A DNA stretch of 64,000 nucleotides from the NCBI RefSeq assembly GCF_020184175.1, contig NC_065533.1, positions 57,512,351 through 57,576,350 on the forward strand, given 5' to 3'. The DNA comes from Aphis gossypii. Its lineage: Eukaryota > Arthropoda > Insecta > Hemiptera > Aphididae. Below are positions 46,248-60,556 of this stretch, in pieces. The notes below the pieces were generated by a model, which did no database searches, was not told the DNA's origin, and saw nothing but the letters and a program-made list of their open reading frames with translations. The position numbers and the translations under genes are program-made. Numbering within the stretch: position 1 is the stretch's first letter; the number at the start of each line of letters is the position of its first letter.

Positions 46248-49200
46248 ATAATAAATACACATTTTATTAGGTATACCTACATGGATTACGCGGTGCTATT
46301 GGACGTTAGTAAAAAATTAAAAAAAAAAACAACAACAGATTTCTATGTAGGCGTACTATACTACCTACGGGAGACTGTGTCAGTGTGATGAAAAACCTGC
46401 AAGGCAGTGATCGAGACAAGTAAGTGCCCAACTACCGGTATTTAGTAAAAATAATGTACTTAAAAATTGGATAACTAACAAAGCAACAACTTAAAATAAA
46501 TTAAAATTGTTATTTTTCCACTAGAATGTTTGGTGGTTTGTTATTGACTAGTGTAAACGCATTAAAAATTAAAATATAGTTTGGTGTTCACTGTTCAGTT
46601 GCATTTACTTATCTTAAAAGTTTTAATCTAATTTTTAGCTTATTCAAATTTTTAAAAAAAAAAATTGTATAAAATATGCATTATGCATAATATTGGAGGT
46701 ATAGAGTTTTTTCATTCAAAACAATTATAAAATATTTGATCAAAGTCAAAATTCCTTTTTTTCAAAACTAAATTGTAATTTTTAAATTTGTCTTTTTCTA
46801 TGCACCGATCAATGATTATAATTTATAAATGTAGGTACCAGTTATTTTATTTCGCTGAAACCTTTTTAAACACGTATAAATGCCGATTTAGTCACTGAAA
46901 AAAAATGTATTTTTCGTTTTATTTAAAAAAGAGTGTTGGTTTTATTTTCAAAAACTATATTATTATATATAAAATGTTAAAATAAGTAGGTACTAATAAA
47001 AAAGATAAGTCTCATCTATACCAAAATCAAAATGTAGAGAACTATAGATTATTTATTCGTAGATAGGGTTATTATTTTACTAAATAATAATATATTTTCT
47101 ATAACCAATGACAACAATAATTGGTGACATACAGAAAAATACTTTTTTTTCGTTATATAGTTATACTCAACATTTACGTGTGAAAAAGTAATAAGTAAGT
47201 AATAAAAAGTAGCCTATGACACTATACGGATCTTTCAGAATCTATTGACAAATACATTATAAAAATCGGTTAATAACTGTGGATAGTCCATAAGATACAT
47301 TCGTTTTTTTAGGCCTTTGATTTTATATCGTAGACATATTTTCCATATTAATACCGCATAGCTTTCAACGTTAATATATTATAATACATCATAGCAGAAT
47401 AACAGTTATAGATGATGTACAGTAAAGTATTTGATCTCACCTTATCATAAATACAGTGTCAGTGGGTCACCTTTGCAAGAGACATTAGCATTATAGTATT
47501 ACACTACCTATGCATAATAATTCAAGGTTATAATAATATATTGTAGTATAGGTACTCGTACACTGTACCTATAGCTTCATTTACTTTAACTATTTACTAG
47601 GATTAATTTTTTCCTAGATTCGTACACCAAAAATTAACAAACAACATTCGTATTTTTTTCGGGCTGACTCTAGTGACTCGACTCGACTACCACTTCTATT
47701 TAACTAAACTAGACGCTTTTTTTTTTAAATTTTTTTAAATTTTTATTTCATCGTTCTTTAACAGTTTTCGTATCTCGTATGCCATACAAAATAGACTCAT
47801 TTACAACGCATTTGACATTTTTCCTTTATTTCTAAATTTTATTAGACAATAATAAAATTGTAATTGTATTGGACTCAGGTAAATCAATACATTAAACCAA
47901 TTTACTTACCTATGTATCCACGAGCACAAATCAGCGTAAATATGCGACGGTAACGTCGTAAAATGTAACCAATTTTCCAAGCAGGTATAGCAAAACGTTT
48001 TTTGTATCCAATAGCCAATAGGTACCGTCATAAAAAATATAAAGTATGTAAACGATCAAATTCACAGTTTTACGCTTCACATTATTATATTATAGTTTCA
48101 TATTTTTTTATTATTATGGTGTCAATCATACCAATATACCATTGTTTTAAGCCGCTTATGTTGTAGGTACATACGTATGGCCACGACTTCATAAGTTTTT
48201 TATTAATTTGTATAATTTGTTCAAAACAAGTTTGTACTTTCTATGAACGTATATACGAATTATATCGTTTTTTTTTTAATTAGTCGTTTCGAATATCGAT
48301 ATCAACGTATTTTTTTATATCATATCTAAAACAACTTTGATAGTACATTGGTCATTAATTTGAAAATATTTTGTGTATATTATATACAACCATTGTTATA
48401 TTAATTTGTTTTTGAAATGTAAATTATTACATTTATATACATTAATGAATAACAAATTCTGTACCTAACTTATTTTTCATTAACTAAATAGTAAAAATGT
48501 ATTCATAATTCGTTTTAAACTATTATTTATAAGTCGATCCTTGTAATGTATTAAATACTGTAGCTACTTATACTTAACGTTTATTTAAAATATTTTTTTA
48601 CAGAGGGAAATTTAAAAAAAAACCAACAATTTCAGAGTTTAGACCAACTCAATTAACTTCAATAAAGAGTTTGTAATTGGAACCTTTATGATAGTTTCGG
48701 TTTCGGTTCCAATTAGGTTTTTAAAAGAAAAAAAATCGATAGTGATTAAAGTCCTTTGTTTAAAATTATAGAATTAAGGTTTCAGCGAATTTTACAATTA
48801 GGTAAGTACATAATATATCTTTTTTATTTTAATTATACAAGTTGAATTTAAAGTACCTAAGTATAATCTTCATATCTATATTGATAAGTTCAAATAATAG
48901 TTTATCTCAATGGATCAATGGATTAAGTTTACTGTTATAGTTTAAAAATACCATAAAAAATCATGGTAAGTTTTGTAAAATTTAAGTATTACTTACGTAC
49001 AATTTTAATTTACAATTATTTCAGTCTAATATACTGATTTTTTAGTGCCCATTATAATATGTGAAATGCGTATAAATGGATAATTATTTAATTAAAAACT
49101 TTAAACAACCTATTGTTTACGTTACACATAGTCATAACTCATCACCAAACAAATATAAAAAGTTACAAATTACAGTCAACTGAATTATTATGTAGGTACT

Positions 49201-49860
49201 TTGGTGATGTTTTGATATAATATGGTAAACCATTCATTAATTATTAAGCATATATAATAATAACTACTTGGGCCTAGATTTTAATTCCCCAAAAGCTATC
49301 AAAATATGTTTTTAAAAAGTTATCAACATTTTTTATAAGCACTTAACGATAAAAAACGACATACTTTTGATTTATGGTATCGTTAACACTTCTTTATCTC
49401 AACTAAAAAATAATACGAAAACAAAACACCAAACTTATAGGCTTGCACAATAAACAGTAAGTAGTTAGGTTCAGATATATTGGAAATAATTACGATAGCT
49501 GCGTGTATCTCCAACTTTTCAATTATAGTTGTTATATTTTATTGAAGTCCCGGTAAGACACTAAATCCAACATTTCTGAAGATAAAAAAGTTATCGCAAT
49601 CGTATTATAAAGAATGATTGTCATCGACATTTGGTGCGGATGAAAAGTGTCTTAAAACTATTACAGCAAATATATCTTGAAAACAATATTTCTTTATGAC
49701 TATGACGTTTAAAATAATAATTTTATTAGTCAACACTCATCACTCATCAACATCACCAGACGTCGTCGTCCGAAACTATATAGGGAATTGTTTTCGCGAT
49801 GAAGGGTATGACTAACAACGGACGATAGTTGAATAACAACATAACAACGCCGTAAAATAC
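46248..49860. other. Gene-poor A+T-rich stretch
   Basis: No gene or definable element. A donor-like GAGACAAGTAAGTG near 46,411-46,424 follows mixed-composition sequence and might be an untranslated exon end. Confidence 0.35.
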
Positions 49861-49865
49861 ATCGA

Positions 49866-49942
49866 TCATTCGGTAGTATAGTGGTAAGTATCCTCGCCTA
49901 TCATGCGAGAGACCGATGACGTTCAATTGGCCGCCGAGGGGC
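49866..49942 (+). pseudogene. tRNA-Asp-derived pseudogene
   Basis: TAGTATAGTGGTAAGTATCC and an intact five-pair anticodon stem (CTCGC with GCGAG) closely follow eukaryotic tRNA-Asp. The loop CTATCAT gives anticodon ATC in place of GTC. The T-loop TTCAATT is present, but its stem (TGACG against GGCCG) does not pair and the acceptor stem is not complementary. It is therefore a decayed tRNA or tRNA-derived element. A 3' tail of mixed composition continues to about 50,020. Confidence 0.6.
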
Positions 49943-50029
49943 CAATTTTACGCTGCAGATTACGATCACTTCGGTCGTCGGTAGTCCTTGTCGGAACAAA
50001 ATTAGAGTCACGTAAAACAACTCGATTAA

Positions 50030-52498
50030 TATTTTTAAGTGATAACAAAATAAGAAAATCATATTAGAGAAAAACATTTTTTTTTAAATCGTAGATAGGA
50101 TAAATTCGGTCAAAATTTGGTACCACAAACGCTTTTAATATAAAATCCGTCTTAAGCGTATTAACTTTATTTTTCAATTTCTATAAGAACAACGTCTCAT
50201 TAGAAATCTTATGTACCTAGCTATGTTATATTTTGAAGCGTTTTAACCTAGAAAAAAATCGTACATGGTAATTGATAAAATATATTCGAAAATAGCTACA
50301 ATATAATAATACAAAAATATTTTATTAAATAGCTTGAAATTAGTCGAAATATTACGAAAATTTTACTGAATATAGACAAAGATAATTTAAATAACGGGGG
50401 AATGTTTCACGTCCTTACGATTATTATTTTTTAATATAATATATACTAGCAATTTTACCAGTTAAAAACGATTATTAATTACGAACGATTTGTTTTTAAC
50501 ATATTTACTCGTATTTGTTATTCCGTATCGTTAAAAAAATAAGTTGTATACCTAATTAATTAAATTGAATTTTAATATCCTATCGAACTGACATTTTTTA
50601 TATAAAAATTACAAAAATAGTGTACGATAAAAAACTATAATATTTTGTTTAAAACGACGTACCGTCTCCCTAATGGATAGAATTAGTAGAAGCTATTGCT
50701 TGCAAAATATGAAAAAAATAACAATTAAGAGATTTGTCCCCGATTGCAAGTAAGTAGTCCATAGTTCGAACACGTATAGGTATAATGACTATAATGATAA
50801 TTATTCATTTATAGTTTAGAATTTTTACTTATATGGCTTGTCAGACCGTAAAGCCTATATACTCCGGTAATCGTGGTAGGACAGCGATCTATATTCTATA
50901 AACAACAAAACCCTATATGGACGGTATTACGGGATAGAGGTTAGCCCAGGGACCGATCCAAGTCGTGACACGAATCGCAAACGAACTCGGTTCGTCGTTA
51001 TACGCGTTAACGTTCTTCATTACGTTTCATGGTTTCATTGAAATTTGGGGAAAAAAGACCCAGCTATAGGGGGAAAAGGCGCCGTACTAACTAAATCCAT
51101 AACACTTTTTTTTTTTTTTTAATTTTGCAATGTACCTTAAATTCCAATATGATTATTAATTATGTAACATTTTATTTGACACAGGTATCTATATATTATA
51201 TATATTCTATAACCATAATATATAATATATATTATATATTATTATATACAATATTCGTTTAATAATTTGTATAAGTATACTTTTATATCATAATAATATT
51301 TAATAAAATAATACACCAAATATTTTAAACTAAAGGTATCTATAAATATATATTTAAAATACTGATTAAAGTATATTACATAGTAATACAAGCTATTGAC
51401 ATTTGACTTCATCTTAAAATTGGTGTTAGTATAAGAGTATCTAAAAAGTTGTATTGTTACAAATGTGGTTATAAGTTATTCGTTTATTTGTTTTTATTAT
51501 AATTTACATAATTAAATATAATCATAAATGAAATAAAATAATTGTCATTTGTTTATAATTTAAAAAAAATGTTTAAGGGTGGTATACAATTTAAAATAAT
51601 TAAAAAATATATAAAATAATTGTCAGAATAACTTAGTAGCATTGTTTTCTTATGTTGAGGTTAACTATCATTAGAAAATCTAATACGCGTATCTCATTAT
51701 TTTTAATTTGAACTCATAACATTTTTAAGCGATGTAGACATCGATACCTAAGTCAAAAGTTACACAATAACTGTACTGAAATATAGGTACATTATAAAAT
51801 TAAAAAAAAGCGTTATGTATTTAGTTGGTACGGGGCTCTTTTTTTCTGTAATCAGGGTTTTTTTTTTACCGTATTTTGATTTCGGCGCTTTTTTTGCGAA
51901 TACCGACACAACTGGCGGGTACCTGTCAAGTATAGTCGTTCATAGGTCAAGTCGCGGACGTGTGTCTGTCACACCCAACAGGTCTCATGAATATCGCACA
52001 TCGCTAAAAGAAGGTATACGCAGTTCTATAGCCGTAAGGCACTCAATCCGGTAGGACTTCGTGTATTCTACATGATTATGTATGACCTCGATAGTCAGTA
52101 TTGTATGTTGAAAAAAAAATAATGATTTTGGATTCCACTGGATTTAAGTTGTAATAAAATTGACTATAACAGTATTTACTCTTGTTTAGAAATAACATCA
52201 GAACGTCTGTAATTATACCTGTCTGCGAGATGACCGTGACCGGTACCCGACTAAAAGGTATATTTCTTACTAGAAATGCTGTCGACAATCATGATATAAA
52301 TATGTGACAACTCGTGTTGCATAGTATATACCTACTAATTGCAAAAAAAAAAAAAATACAGAGAGTTAATTTAAGGACATAATAATATGATATACCTACG
52401 TTACTGGTATAGGTGATAATATGTGTTCGTGTGGACACTAGCCAGATACGACGGGAATTTTCAGTAGGCCGTAGCACGTACCTATATATTATATAATG
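50030..52498. other. No gene resolved; CpG-richer patches
   Basis: A+T-rich with mixed-composition patches at 50,840-51,070 (upstream of a T-run at 51,105) and 51,815-52,060. The second contains a 79-codon frame with no recognisable similarity. No repeat ends were identified. Confidence 0.3.
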
Positions 52499-52699
52499 CA
52501 GTGGTACGAAAACTTTTTTGATTCATTTCCAAATTTATTTATTTATACATATATATTATTAATTTTACGCAATCTAAACAAAATATATACGTTAAGTATA
52601 TTGTGGCTTATTCATTTAAGAATTTATCATTGGTGACCCTATATTATTAAAAGTTGTTGTTGTTATTAAGATTCACGGCTCGCAGGATATAAACTATTG
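52499..52699. mobile_element. Possible hAT-like short element
   Basis: CAGTGGTACGAAAACTTTTTT at 52499 is a typical hAT-type left end. A weak right end (AAACTATTG) ends at about 52699, with flanking 8-mers ATATAATG and GTATAATT agreeing at 6 of 8. The right boundary is uncertain. Confidence 0.35.
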
Positions 52700-53341
52700 G
52701 TATAATTTATGATAATGTGCTATGTAGCTCAATACTTTGTAGTCTATTTGTAAACATTAAAATAAATCTAAATACCTTTTTTCGGCACGTTTACACGTTG
52801 TTCACAAGAAACAAATATAGTTCTTCGGTTCGTTCACTGCACACGGTATATAGGTACTTGCATATTGATTCCAGCGGCTTTTTATTTTAACTTTAACCAT
52901 ATTATTTTCGTTACTAAAAAAACATAAAAACACTGGATTAGATATGTTAAAATTAGTTAATTCAAAATATTAATGTAGTTTATAACTATTGGCTGTTTAT
53001 TTCTAATATAGTTATAGAAGCTTTAAGATCGACGAAATCGATAGATAGATATTATGAACAGTAGCAGGTAGAGTAGCTGATGTTTACCTTATTTTTTTAA
53101 ACAAGACGTTTTAGTGGATACATTTTCATATTAAAACATGATTTAACAATCGAAGTGTACCTACTGGTGTAATATTATTGTTACATAACCATAATTATAA
53201 CTATTTATATTACTGTATAATAACTTCTATTTTTGAACAAAACTTTATTTGAACATACAAACAGTAGAAGCGTGCTACTCTTCTATACATAAAAATATAC
53301 GATTAAAATTGATTAGGATCCAAAACGCTTTTACCCTAGGA

Positions 53342-53410
53342 CAGGGGTGGTGAACTTATTGCACACATGCCAAAAGTGGCACGTCGGCCATATTATCATG
53401 CCACGCGAAA
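53342..53410 (+). mobile_element. hAT-like left terminus, partial
   Basis: CAGGGGTGGTGAACTTATTG followed by GCCAAAAGTGGCACG matches the widespread CAGGGGTGGCGAACC-type hAT terminus with its subterminal TGCCAAAAGTGGCA palindrome. No right end was found downstream. Confidence 0.5.
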
Positions 53411-54940
53411 ATACTTTTTTTTTTCATTGCTTAATATTCTTTCGATTAAATGAAAAAAAAATAGTGTAAAATGATTATTGTTATTTAAAAAAATATAATC
53501 ATCAATTATAAAAGTTTGGAATATACTGCTTCTAGACATAATGCTTTTTACTTTGAAAATAAAGGTTCATTCCAAATTAACTCAATTTTGCGTCAACATA
53601 TAAAACATATGAAAGTTTTTTTCGCAATGAACTATTTCAAATCAACACAAGTTTTTATCCTACGTAGAGTATCATAACTAATTTATGTAGAGCACGATGT
53701 TGCTGTAAGAGTTAGCTCTTATAGCAATAGTAATTAGCTAGTATAAGCATTATCTGATGTGCTGGTGAGTATAAATTAGTTTCGTATTGTATTTAAATTG
53801 TACACTGTCACACTTTTGTTGTTCTCAATCATAGAACAATCACTCAACAATCTAAATATAATACACATCTCAACTGTCCATGACCGTAATCAGTTAACAA
53901 CGAATGTAAATTTTTAGATAATTATAATTGTATAGAAAACAAATATAGTCTTCAAATTTAGTATTGACTTTGATACTGTTTGTGTTGTTAATTATTATAT
54001 TGTACTAAAGTATTAATACACGCTCATCCTATCTCGTAGAAACTTAAGTAGGTACCGCTGATATTATGATGACTATTCGTGGTCATACTTAGCCGTATTT
54101 CAGCTCTATTGTTGTTTGGCAATACTATTATACACAATACACATTATGTATAAATTTTAATATCTAAATTTTTTACAGATTTATCTTGTGGCTACATGCT
54201 TTTTTAAATTGGTACAGCGTGCTAAAATAGAGACTAAAATAGTTATGCCAGTCGCCAAGTGGTCACTCCGAGTAACAAAATTTGGCCCAATTATCGACCG
54301 CCGTACGACACGAATCTAAATTGTTCAAAGCCAAGATTAGAACTCTATAATGAAAAAATAAATGATATTGTATTCACGACGAAATCATCTTATGAATTTT
54401 AATACTACTCGTACATTTATTTTAGAGCAAATACTGTATTAGATGATCACATATTTTATTAAAATATTAATACATTTTTTATTAATACCTACTATGCTCT
54501 ATTGCGGCTAACAAGGTAGGAAAAAAATACTTTTAGATATAGATTAAATATACACAATAATAACAATAGTGTTTAGTAAACAAAAGTTGCCACATCTGAT
54601 GTCAATAAAGAAATTCCTTTTTTTCTATGTATTACATTTTTTTCGTGATTTATTTAACCCAATATTGTGCATTTTTTTAAAAATTATTATTATTTAATCA
54701 ATTTAATTTTTTAACAGTTAACAATAGTAACCGAATGAATACGCTAACAATCTACTACGATGGTCACTCCCTATACGAGTGTAGTCAATTTGCACCGAAA
54801 TAAAAAGGAAACGGCTACTTTGTATAGTCCATTGTTTATAAACACTTTAAACTGTATAAAGCAGACACTTTATACAGTGAGGTAAAAAATTTTATTTCAG
54901 AACGCCAACACTAAATACTATTATATTCATTAAGTATCGA
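53411..54940. other. A+T-rich, one perfect short hairpin
   Basis: No gene seen. At 54851-54878 ACTGTATAAAG and CTTTATACAGT form a perfect 11-bp stem around a 6-base loop. Confidence 0.35.
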
Positions 54941-54970
54941 GATAGTCAAATTGCAATCTTACCTAAATTA

Positions 54971-55105
54971 AATGGTCAAATAGCACTTAGGTTAAATAAA
55001 GGTAATGGTCGATCTACACTCAGGTAAAAAATAAAGCAATGGCCGAATTTCATTCGGGTTGAAAAATAGGTAATAATCGAACTGAAAACGTGCTGAACTC
55101 AGATG
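54971..55105. repeat. Degenerate 33-34 bp minisatellite, about four units
   Basis: Units begin AATGGTCAAAT (54971), AATGGTCGAT (55004), AATGGCCGAA (55038) and AATAATCGAA (55072). Each carries a following CACTTAGGTT/CACTCAGGT/CATTCGGGTT block and an A-rich AAATAAAGG-like segment. A further diverged unit may precede at about 54,944. Confidence 0.65.
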
Positions 55106-56437
55106 TACAAAAAATAATGTTAATTTCAACATTAATGCAATGATTAACATACTTATTATTATTGTTTTTTTAATTTTTAATTTTATATAATATAATATGT
55201 ATGTGTATTGTGTACATTATATTACAAGTATTAAGTATATATTATTATTATTTAATAAAATTATTTTTTGTAGAGATTGTAAGAAAATGTGTTAAGTATA
55301 TAATATAATATTATATAGAACTGCTCTGTCTAAAAGTGCTGTTCAAGAATTTAGTGACTAATTTGTATATAATTATATTTTTAATGAGGTTTATTTTCTT
55401 TCTCATATTATTTGGGCTTTGGATACGATTTCTAGTCAAAGAACGAGAGCAATTCCACCCAAAGCTTAATAAATCATTTTTGTCACCACATACAAAATCT
55501 ATTTATGTTTATTATAAAGTTTTAACACAATTATAAATAGATACTCATATTTTAATGCAGAAATATATGAACTTATATCATCAGAAATCAATTACCAGAT
55601 AAGTTTTTGAATTCAGTTTCTCTTATAACTACTACAATAAATAATTTAAAATAATAGAACTAATTATGTTTTATGTGACAAGTTTAAAAAACACTTAAAA
55701 ATATTATTTCACATTTATTATTCTATAATATGTATATATTAATATAATTATTTATATGTATTATATATCTTGTATATATATATATATATATATACTATAT
55801 ACACAGAAAACTCATTTTTAACCACGCCAATGATTATAATCATTGTCAGTCCTAAGCCTGTAAGTGGGAAGGGAAATGAGTTTTTTAAAGCATTTAATCC
55901 TTTCATGCATGACATTTTTGCTGAAGCTTTTTGAACCAGAGTGCAATTCAAACTAAATTCAACTAAAGTAAGTGCAATTCAATATTAATATTATTAACCT
56001 AAAGTATATATTGTATATATTAGTTTTATACCGAAGTAGTAAGTATATATAATGTAAATTATTAAAATATAAACATTTAAAGTTTAATTAAAAATGTTGT
56101 AAAAATATACATATAGAATATTAACAAGTCAAAATAATAAAGTTTTTAAATTTACAACTGTATTATCAAAAGTTATACTTAAAAGTAAATTAAAAATGTT
56201 TAAAATATAAATAATACCTATACGCATCTTAATGAAGTGTATTTCTACGATAAACACAAACAATAATTTGATTAACTTAAACATCACACTTGGGAATTAT
56301 GTAAATTGATAAATTATTTTCGAATTTTTGATAGGTTGAAACAAGCTCACTATTCCTTCCTATTTGGAATGTATAAAATACTTAAATTTATTAAATAATA
56401 TTTAAATTTAATAAAATTTTTTATGAAATTGGTCATG
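55106..56437. other. A+T-rich, (TA)n microsatellite
   Basis: Includes a (TA)n run at about 55,772-55,794. No gene is supported. Confidence 0.35.
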
Positions 56438-57492
56438 ACTTCATCATCAAAAACACTTTTGATTTTGACCCCAAAAAGGTCGATAGACAAAAACCGTGTA
56501 CTTTACCTATAATTTATAATTTATTCAAACAAATATATGTGTAATCAAATTTAAAAAAAATGTAAAAATGTATTGTCCTCTAGCCCCCTATATTACTATA
56601 ATTAAAAATATTTGAACAAAAATACAAAAAATCACATAAGTTATAACTACTATGTTAATATGTTATATACACAACACTAACTAATAACGAGTGTTGACTA
56701 AAGTCTTGAAATGCGTTAGTATGATTATTGTGGTATATCTTATAATCTAATCTTATCCGTAAGTTAGAATTAAAAATAAGGTTCGCAGAAAATTACGTAC
56801 CATTTCAAATTCTTACTCTAAAATTATACCTACGTCCAAGACTTTTTTAAAAAAATTGTTATGCTATTAAGTTTCTGTTGATTTTTATCATTGGTTCCGA
56901 AATTTGTAAATGATTGTGAAATTTAAAACCATGTACCTATATAAATATAATTATTATTAATTTTCAAAAAACACTTACATGTTTTAACTGTGCTAGAACA
57001 AAGTTGAATATCATTATTTAACAATTTGTGAATACGAAATTTTTAACCATCAAGAATTTTCAACGTTTTATTCTTTTAACTTTTCATAACGTCCATTTTT
57101 AATAAATTGAAAACAATTATTACTAGTAAATTGTAGAGTAACGTACCAACGTTGATCAACGCTTTGATCAAATGCACACTGGCTACTAGTAATATTATAT
57201 GTAAGTGAGTATATTATCTAGATTCTAGATCGATCAATATTAAATATACCTACCTACTATTCATACTTATATTCAAATTGTACGGCCGACCGAAAATCGG
57301 AAACTAGGCCAAAATCGAAAATTTACGTACATTTCAAACCTGAGCCGCAATTTTCGTATGTTTTAAAGTTAGATACGTGGGCCGTAATTAACATAGTATA
57401 ATATACTATATAACAGATAAAGTGTGCAATTTTTGTCTATCAACCTTTTACTAATCGAAATCAAAAGTGTGCGGTTTTTGGATGCAACCCAA
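56438..57492. repeat. Inverted repeat pair, arms about 75 bp, 0.9 kb apart
   Basis: 56438-56512 (ACACTTTTGATTTTGACC, GTCGATAGACAAAAACC, GTGTACTTTACCTAT) recurs as the reverse complement of 57410-57492 (ACACTTTTGATTTCGAT, GTTGATAGACAAAAATT, GCACACTTTATCTGT). Identity is roughly 75-80% by eye. These may be the ends of one element or two opposed copies of a dispersed repeat. Confidence 0.55.
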
Positions 57493-60180
57493 ATTATACA
57501 ACTCCTAACGTATGTCTCACAACAGGTAAACGGTCACTGGTTTCGGTCAGGTAAAATGGTAGATTGGAGCATGTGGACACTCTGTATATGGGTTGAATAG
57601 TAATTGGAAATTTTAAATATTCTTTCTATTTACAATATAAATTAACCAATGAAATTAATCAAATAAAATTTAAGCAAATTTCATTTTAACACTAATACTG
57701 AAGATACCTATGAGTTATGACGATATCGAATATATACCTATATGTTTCAGTTAAAATTTTGAATCAGATAGTTTATGTGATTACTGAAACGTATAGATAA
57801 TAAATGATATAATTTATATATTTATTAGTTATTGTATAAATTATCTAACATCACTTCGTTGATGTGTCAGACTGTACAAAATATAATCAGTGATCGCCAT
57901 TATATTCACTGATAATGCCGAAAGTCGCCCGAATCTTTCATTATATCCAAACATTAACGTAGTCAAGAATATTATATACTAACAATATTTACTCAAGACG
58001 AAAATACATACGCTATACGAACAGACGAATTGATATCAATTGACCGTATTTCTGTTAGGCCGATTTTGTTTTTCACTACACACAAATAATACGGAAAAAC
58101 ACGATAGATATATTTCTAGAAAATTCATATTAAATATTGTGTGGTACGCAGTGTAGTCGTAAATTGGCCTCAATAGCTGGTGGTGCAGAGAAATATTTTA
58201 ATTTCTAACCCACTAATACTAACTACGTTTCCCACCCAATAAACGGTATATTTTTTTTTATGTTGAATTTCTTAATAAAGAATTAAAATTACGAGCTGAC
58301 GAAATTAAATTATACAAATGTGTAACGGAAATTTTGTAAGAAACGGAAAAAAAATCGTATAAATATTTACTACATTTTTTTTCTTGTGGTATAGAGGCGG
58401 CATATTTAAAAGGGGCTAGGGCGGCGCCTGTTCTAAATCCGGCACTGGATATACTCACTATACTCGTAAAAATGCAAGGAGTGGATATGATTTTATTTTC
58501 ACGAATAATAAAATTTAATAACTATCAAAAATCTGAACAATGTATACCTATTATGTTAGGCACACCAACGTATTAAAAATCAATAATTTTGTCGTTTTAA
58601 TTAATGGTTAATGACTAATGACTAATAACCGACTGGAATTTAAATTATTAATATTATTATCACATCACGTAGTATTAATGAATTTAATTACATATAAATT
58701 GGTATTTTATCTTTTCTTCGAAATATAGTCATTAGGTAGAAAACGCCGTACGCGTTTGTAAATTATAATCGATAGTGAAATAATAATTAAAATTATAACT
58801 AAATTCAATTTGAGTTGTCGTTTTATAGTAGTTTCAATTGAATAATTGATATTATATTTGTCTAATATAAATTAAATCACGACATTGTATTAAGTCGTTA
58901 TGAATATATATTTTCCTATTACTAAGTATGTTTTTTCAAGAAATCTTAAAAATGTTACAATTAAAATCATATAAATTCGATTACATGAAGAAATTAACAT
59001 TTAAAAAAAAAAAATAGTTTAATCGTTTAATGTATTAAGTATATTATACTTTTTTTTAATTTAACTACATTTATATTAAAATAAATATTATATTTTCGAG
59101 GCCATATAACGATAACAAATAGAGCTGTGAATTTGTAGGAAAGTACATTTTCTTTTGGTGATTTTGAAACATAGCTTTGTAAGTACATAATTTGAATTGT
59201 ATAACAACAAATCGATGTATGAAACTTTTATTTTGCATATTTTTACATTTTTTGACGTTTTTAATTTTTTTGTTTTTTTAGGTCATATTTTCCTTTTTTA
59301 GTTCATTTTCCGTTATTTTTTATTAAATTCCGACAATAAACATATTTGAAAACATTTTTTGTTTTACACAATTTTAAAAATGTCACGTAAAATTCAAATT
59401 TAATCGAAAAAATAAAACATTTAAATTTTTTATTTTTTTTTTTTAATAAACACATTTTTATGCATGTAAAATATAATGTACTACGTAATTTATAATATCC
59501 TATAATATTATCAATACAAATATAAAAATTAAATTAAAAACCATTTTAAGTATATTTATACTATACGGTTTGGCATTTTATATTACATTTTTGAATTTTT
59601 TTGACATTTTTATTGCATTAAATTCATAGCCCCAATAAGGATCACTGGAATTACATATTTTAACCTAATCTTGAGCGTAATGATGACACATTAACATAGT
59701 ACATTATGTTTGTGCATAATATACCAAGGTGGCTAGTATTGAGATGTGTTAATATAACACAAAGTTAACTTAAATAAATTGGTGATATTTACCACTACTA
59801 GACACCCAGTGCGATGTAATGTGCGGCGATTGTAGACATTTTACCTGTATATTTTGCGAAAAACGATTGTGCTTTTACACCTTGTTATATTTAAGAAAAC
59901 ACAACATTGTGATTGCACATTTGCGCACAAAGAAAAATATATATTATAATTTATAATTTTGGTAAAAAAGTATTTCACAATATTGTGCTTTAAATATCAT
60001 AATGTCTCAAATGATTTACTTGCACTACCAAAACTTAGTTTATAATATAATAATATGGATGAGGTATGCACATTTTATTAGGTATATAGTAAGTAAGTAT
60101 ATGTTATAAAATTATATGGGTATATTTATTAGCCGTGTTTAATTTAAATCAACAGTATTAAATGTTTTTGAGCGCAAAGG
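57493..60180. other. Gene-poor; one lone transposon-like terminus
   Basis: No gene seen. A right terminus ending AATCCGGCACTG at 58447, preceded by GGGCTAGGGCGGCGCCTG, looks like a class II element end whose left partner was not found. Confidence 0.35.
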
Positions 60181-60184
60181 TGGT

Positions 60185-60186
<2 letters not shown>

Positions 60187-60242
<56 letters not shown>
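60187..60242. repeat. (TG)n microsatellite
   Basis: About 27 TG dinucleotides with one interruption near the start. Confidence 0.95.
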
Positions 60243-60244
<2 letters not shown>

Positions 60245-60556
60245 CATAAAGATTGTCTTCAAAAGATACAGTAATCGTATTTGCGGCGCCGATAACACGT
60301 CCCGTTGACCAAAGGGTACGTTTACGGTGTACCGGTATACGTTAGGTATCAAAATGTCTGCATTATAAATCATTATCACAGCAGATAGCCAACAAATACA
60401 CATTATGTTAAGGTACAATACGATATTGTAGTACTTTATAATATACGACTACACGAGTGTTCGTCATTGTCGAATATATAAAATTGTATTCAATCCGTAA
60501 ATATATAAAGAGCAAGAAATACTGCGCAGTTTCTCGATTTGGATAAACATATTGTA

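Noticed and set aside
58258..58458. 66-codon minus-strand frame starting near a CCGGCACTG terminus
   Set aside because: It begins in a transposon-like end and runs into A/T homopolymers, so it is a chance frame.
60158..60418. Minus-strand frame with poly(Thr-His)
   Set aside because: It is a translation of the (TG)n microsatellite.
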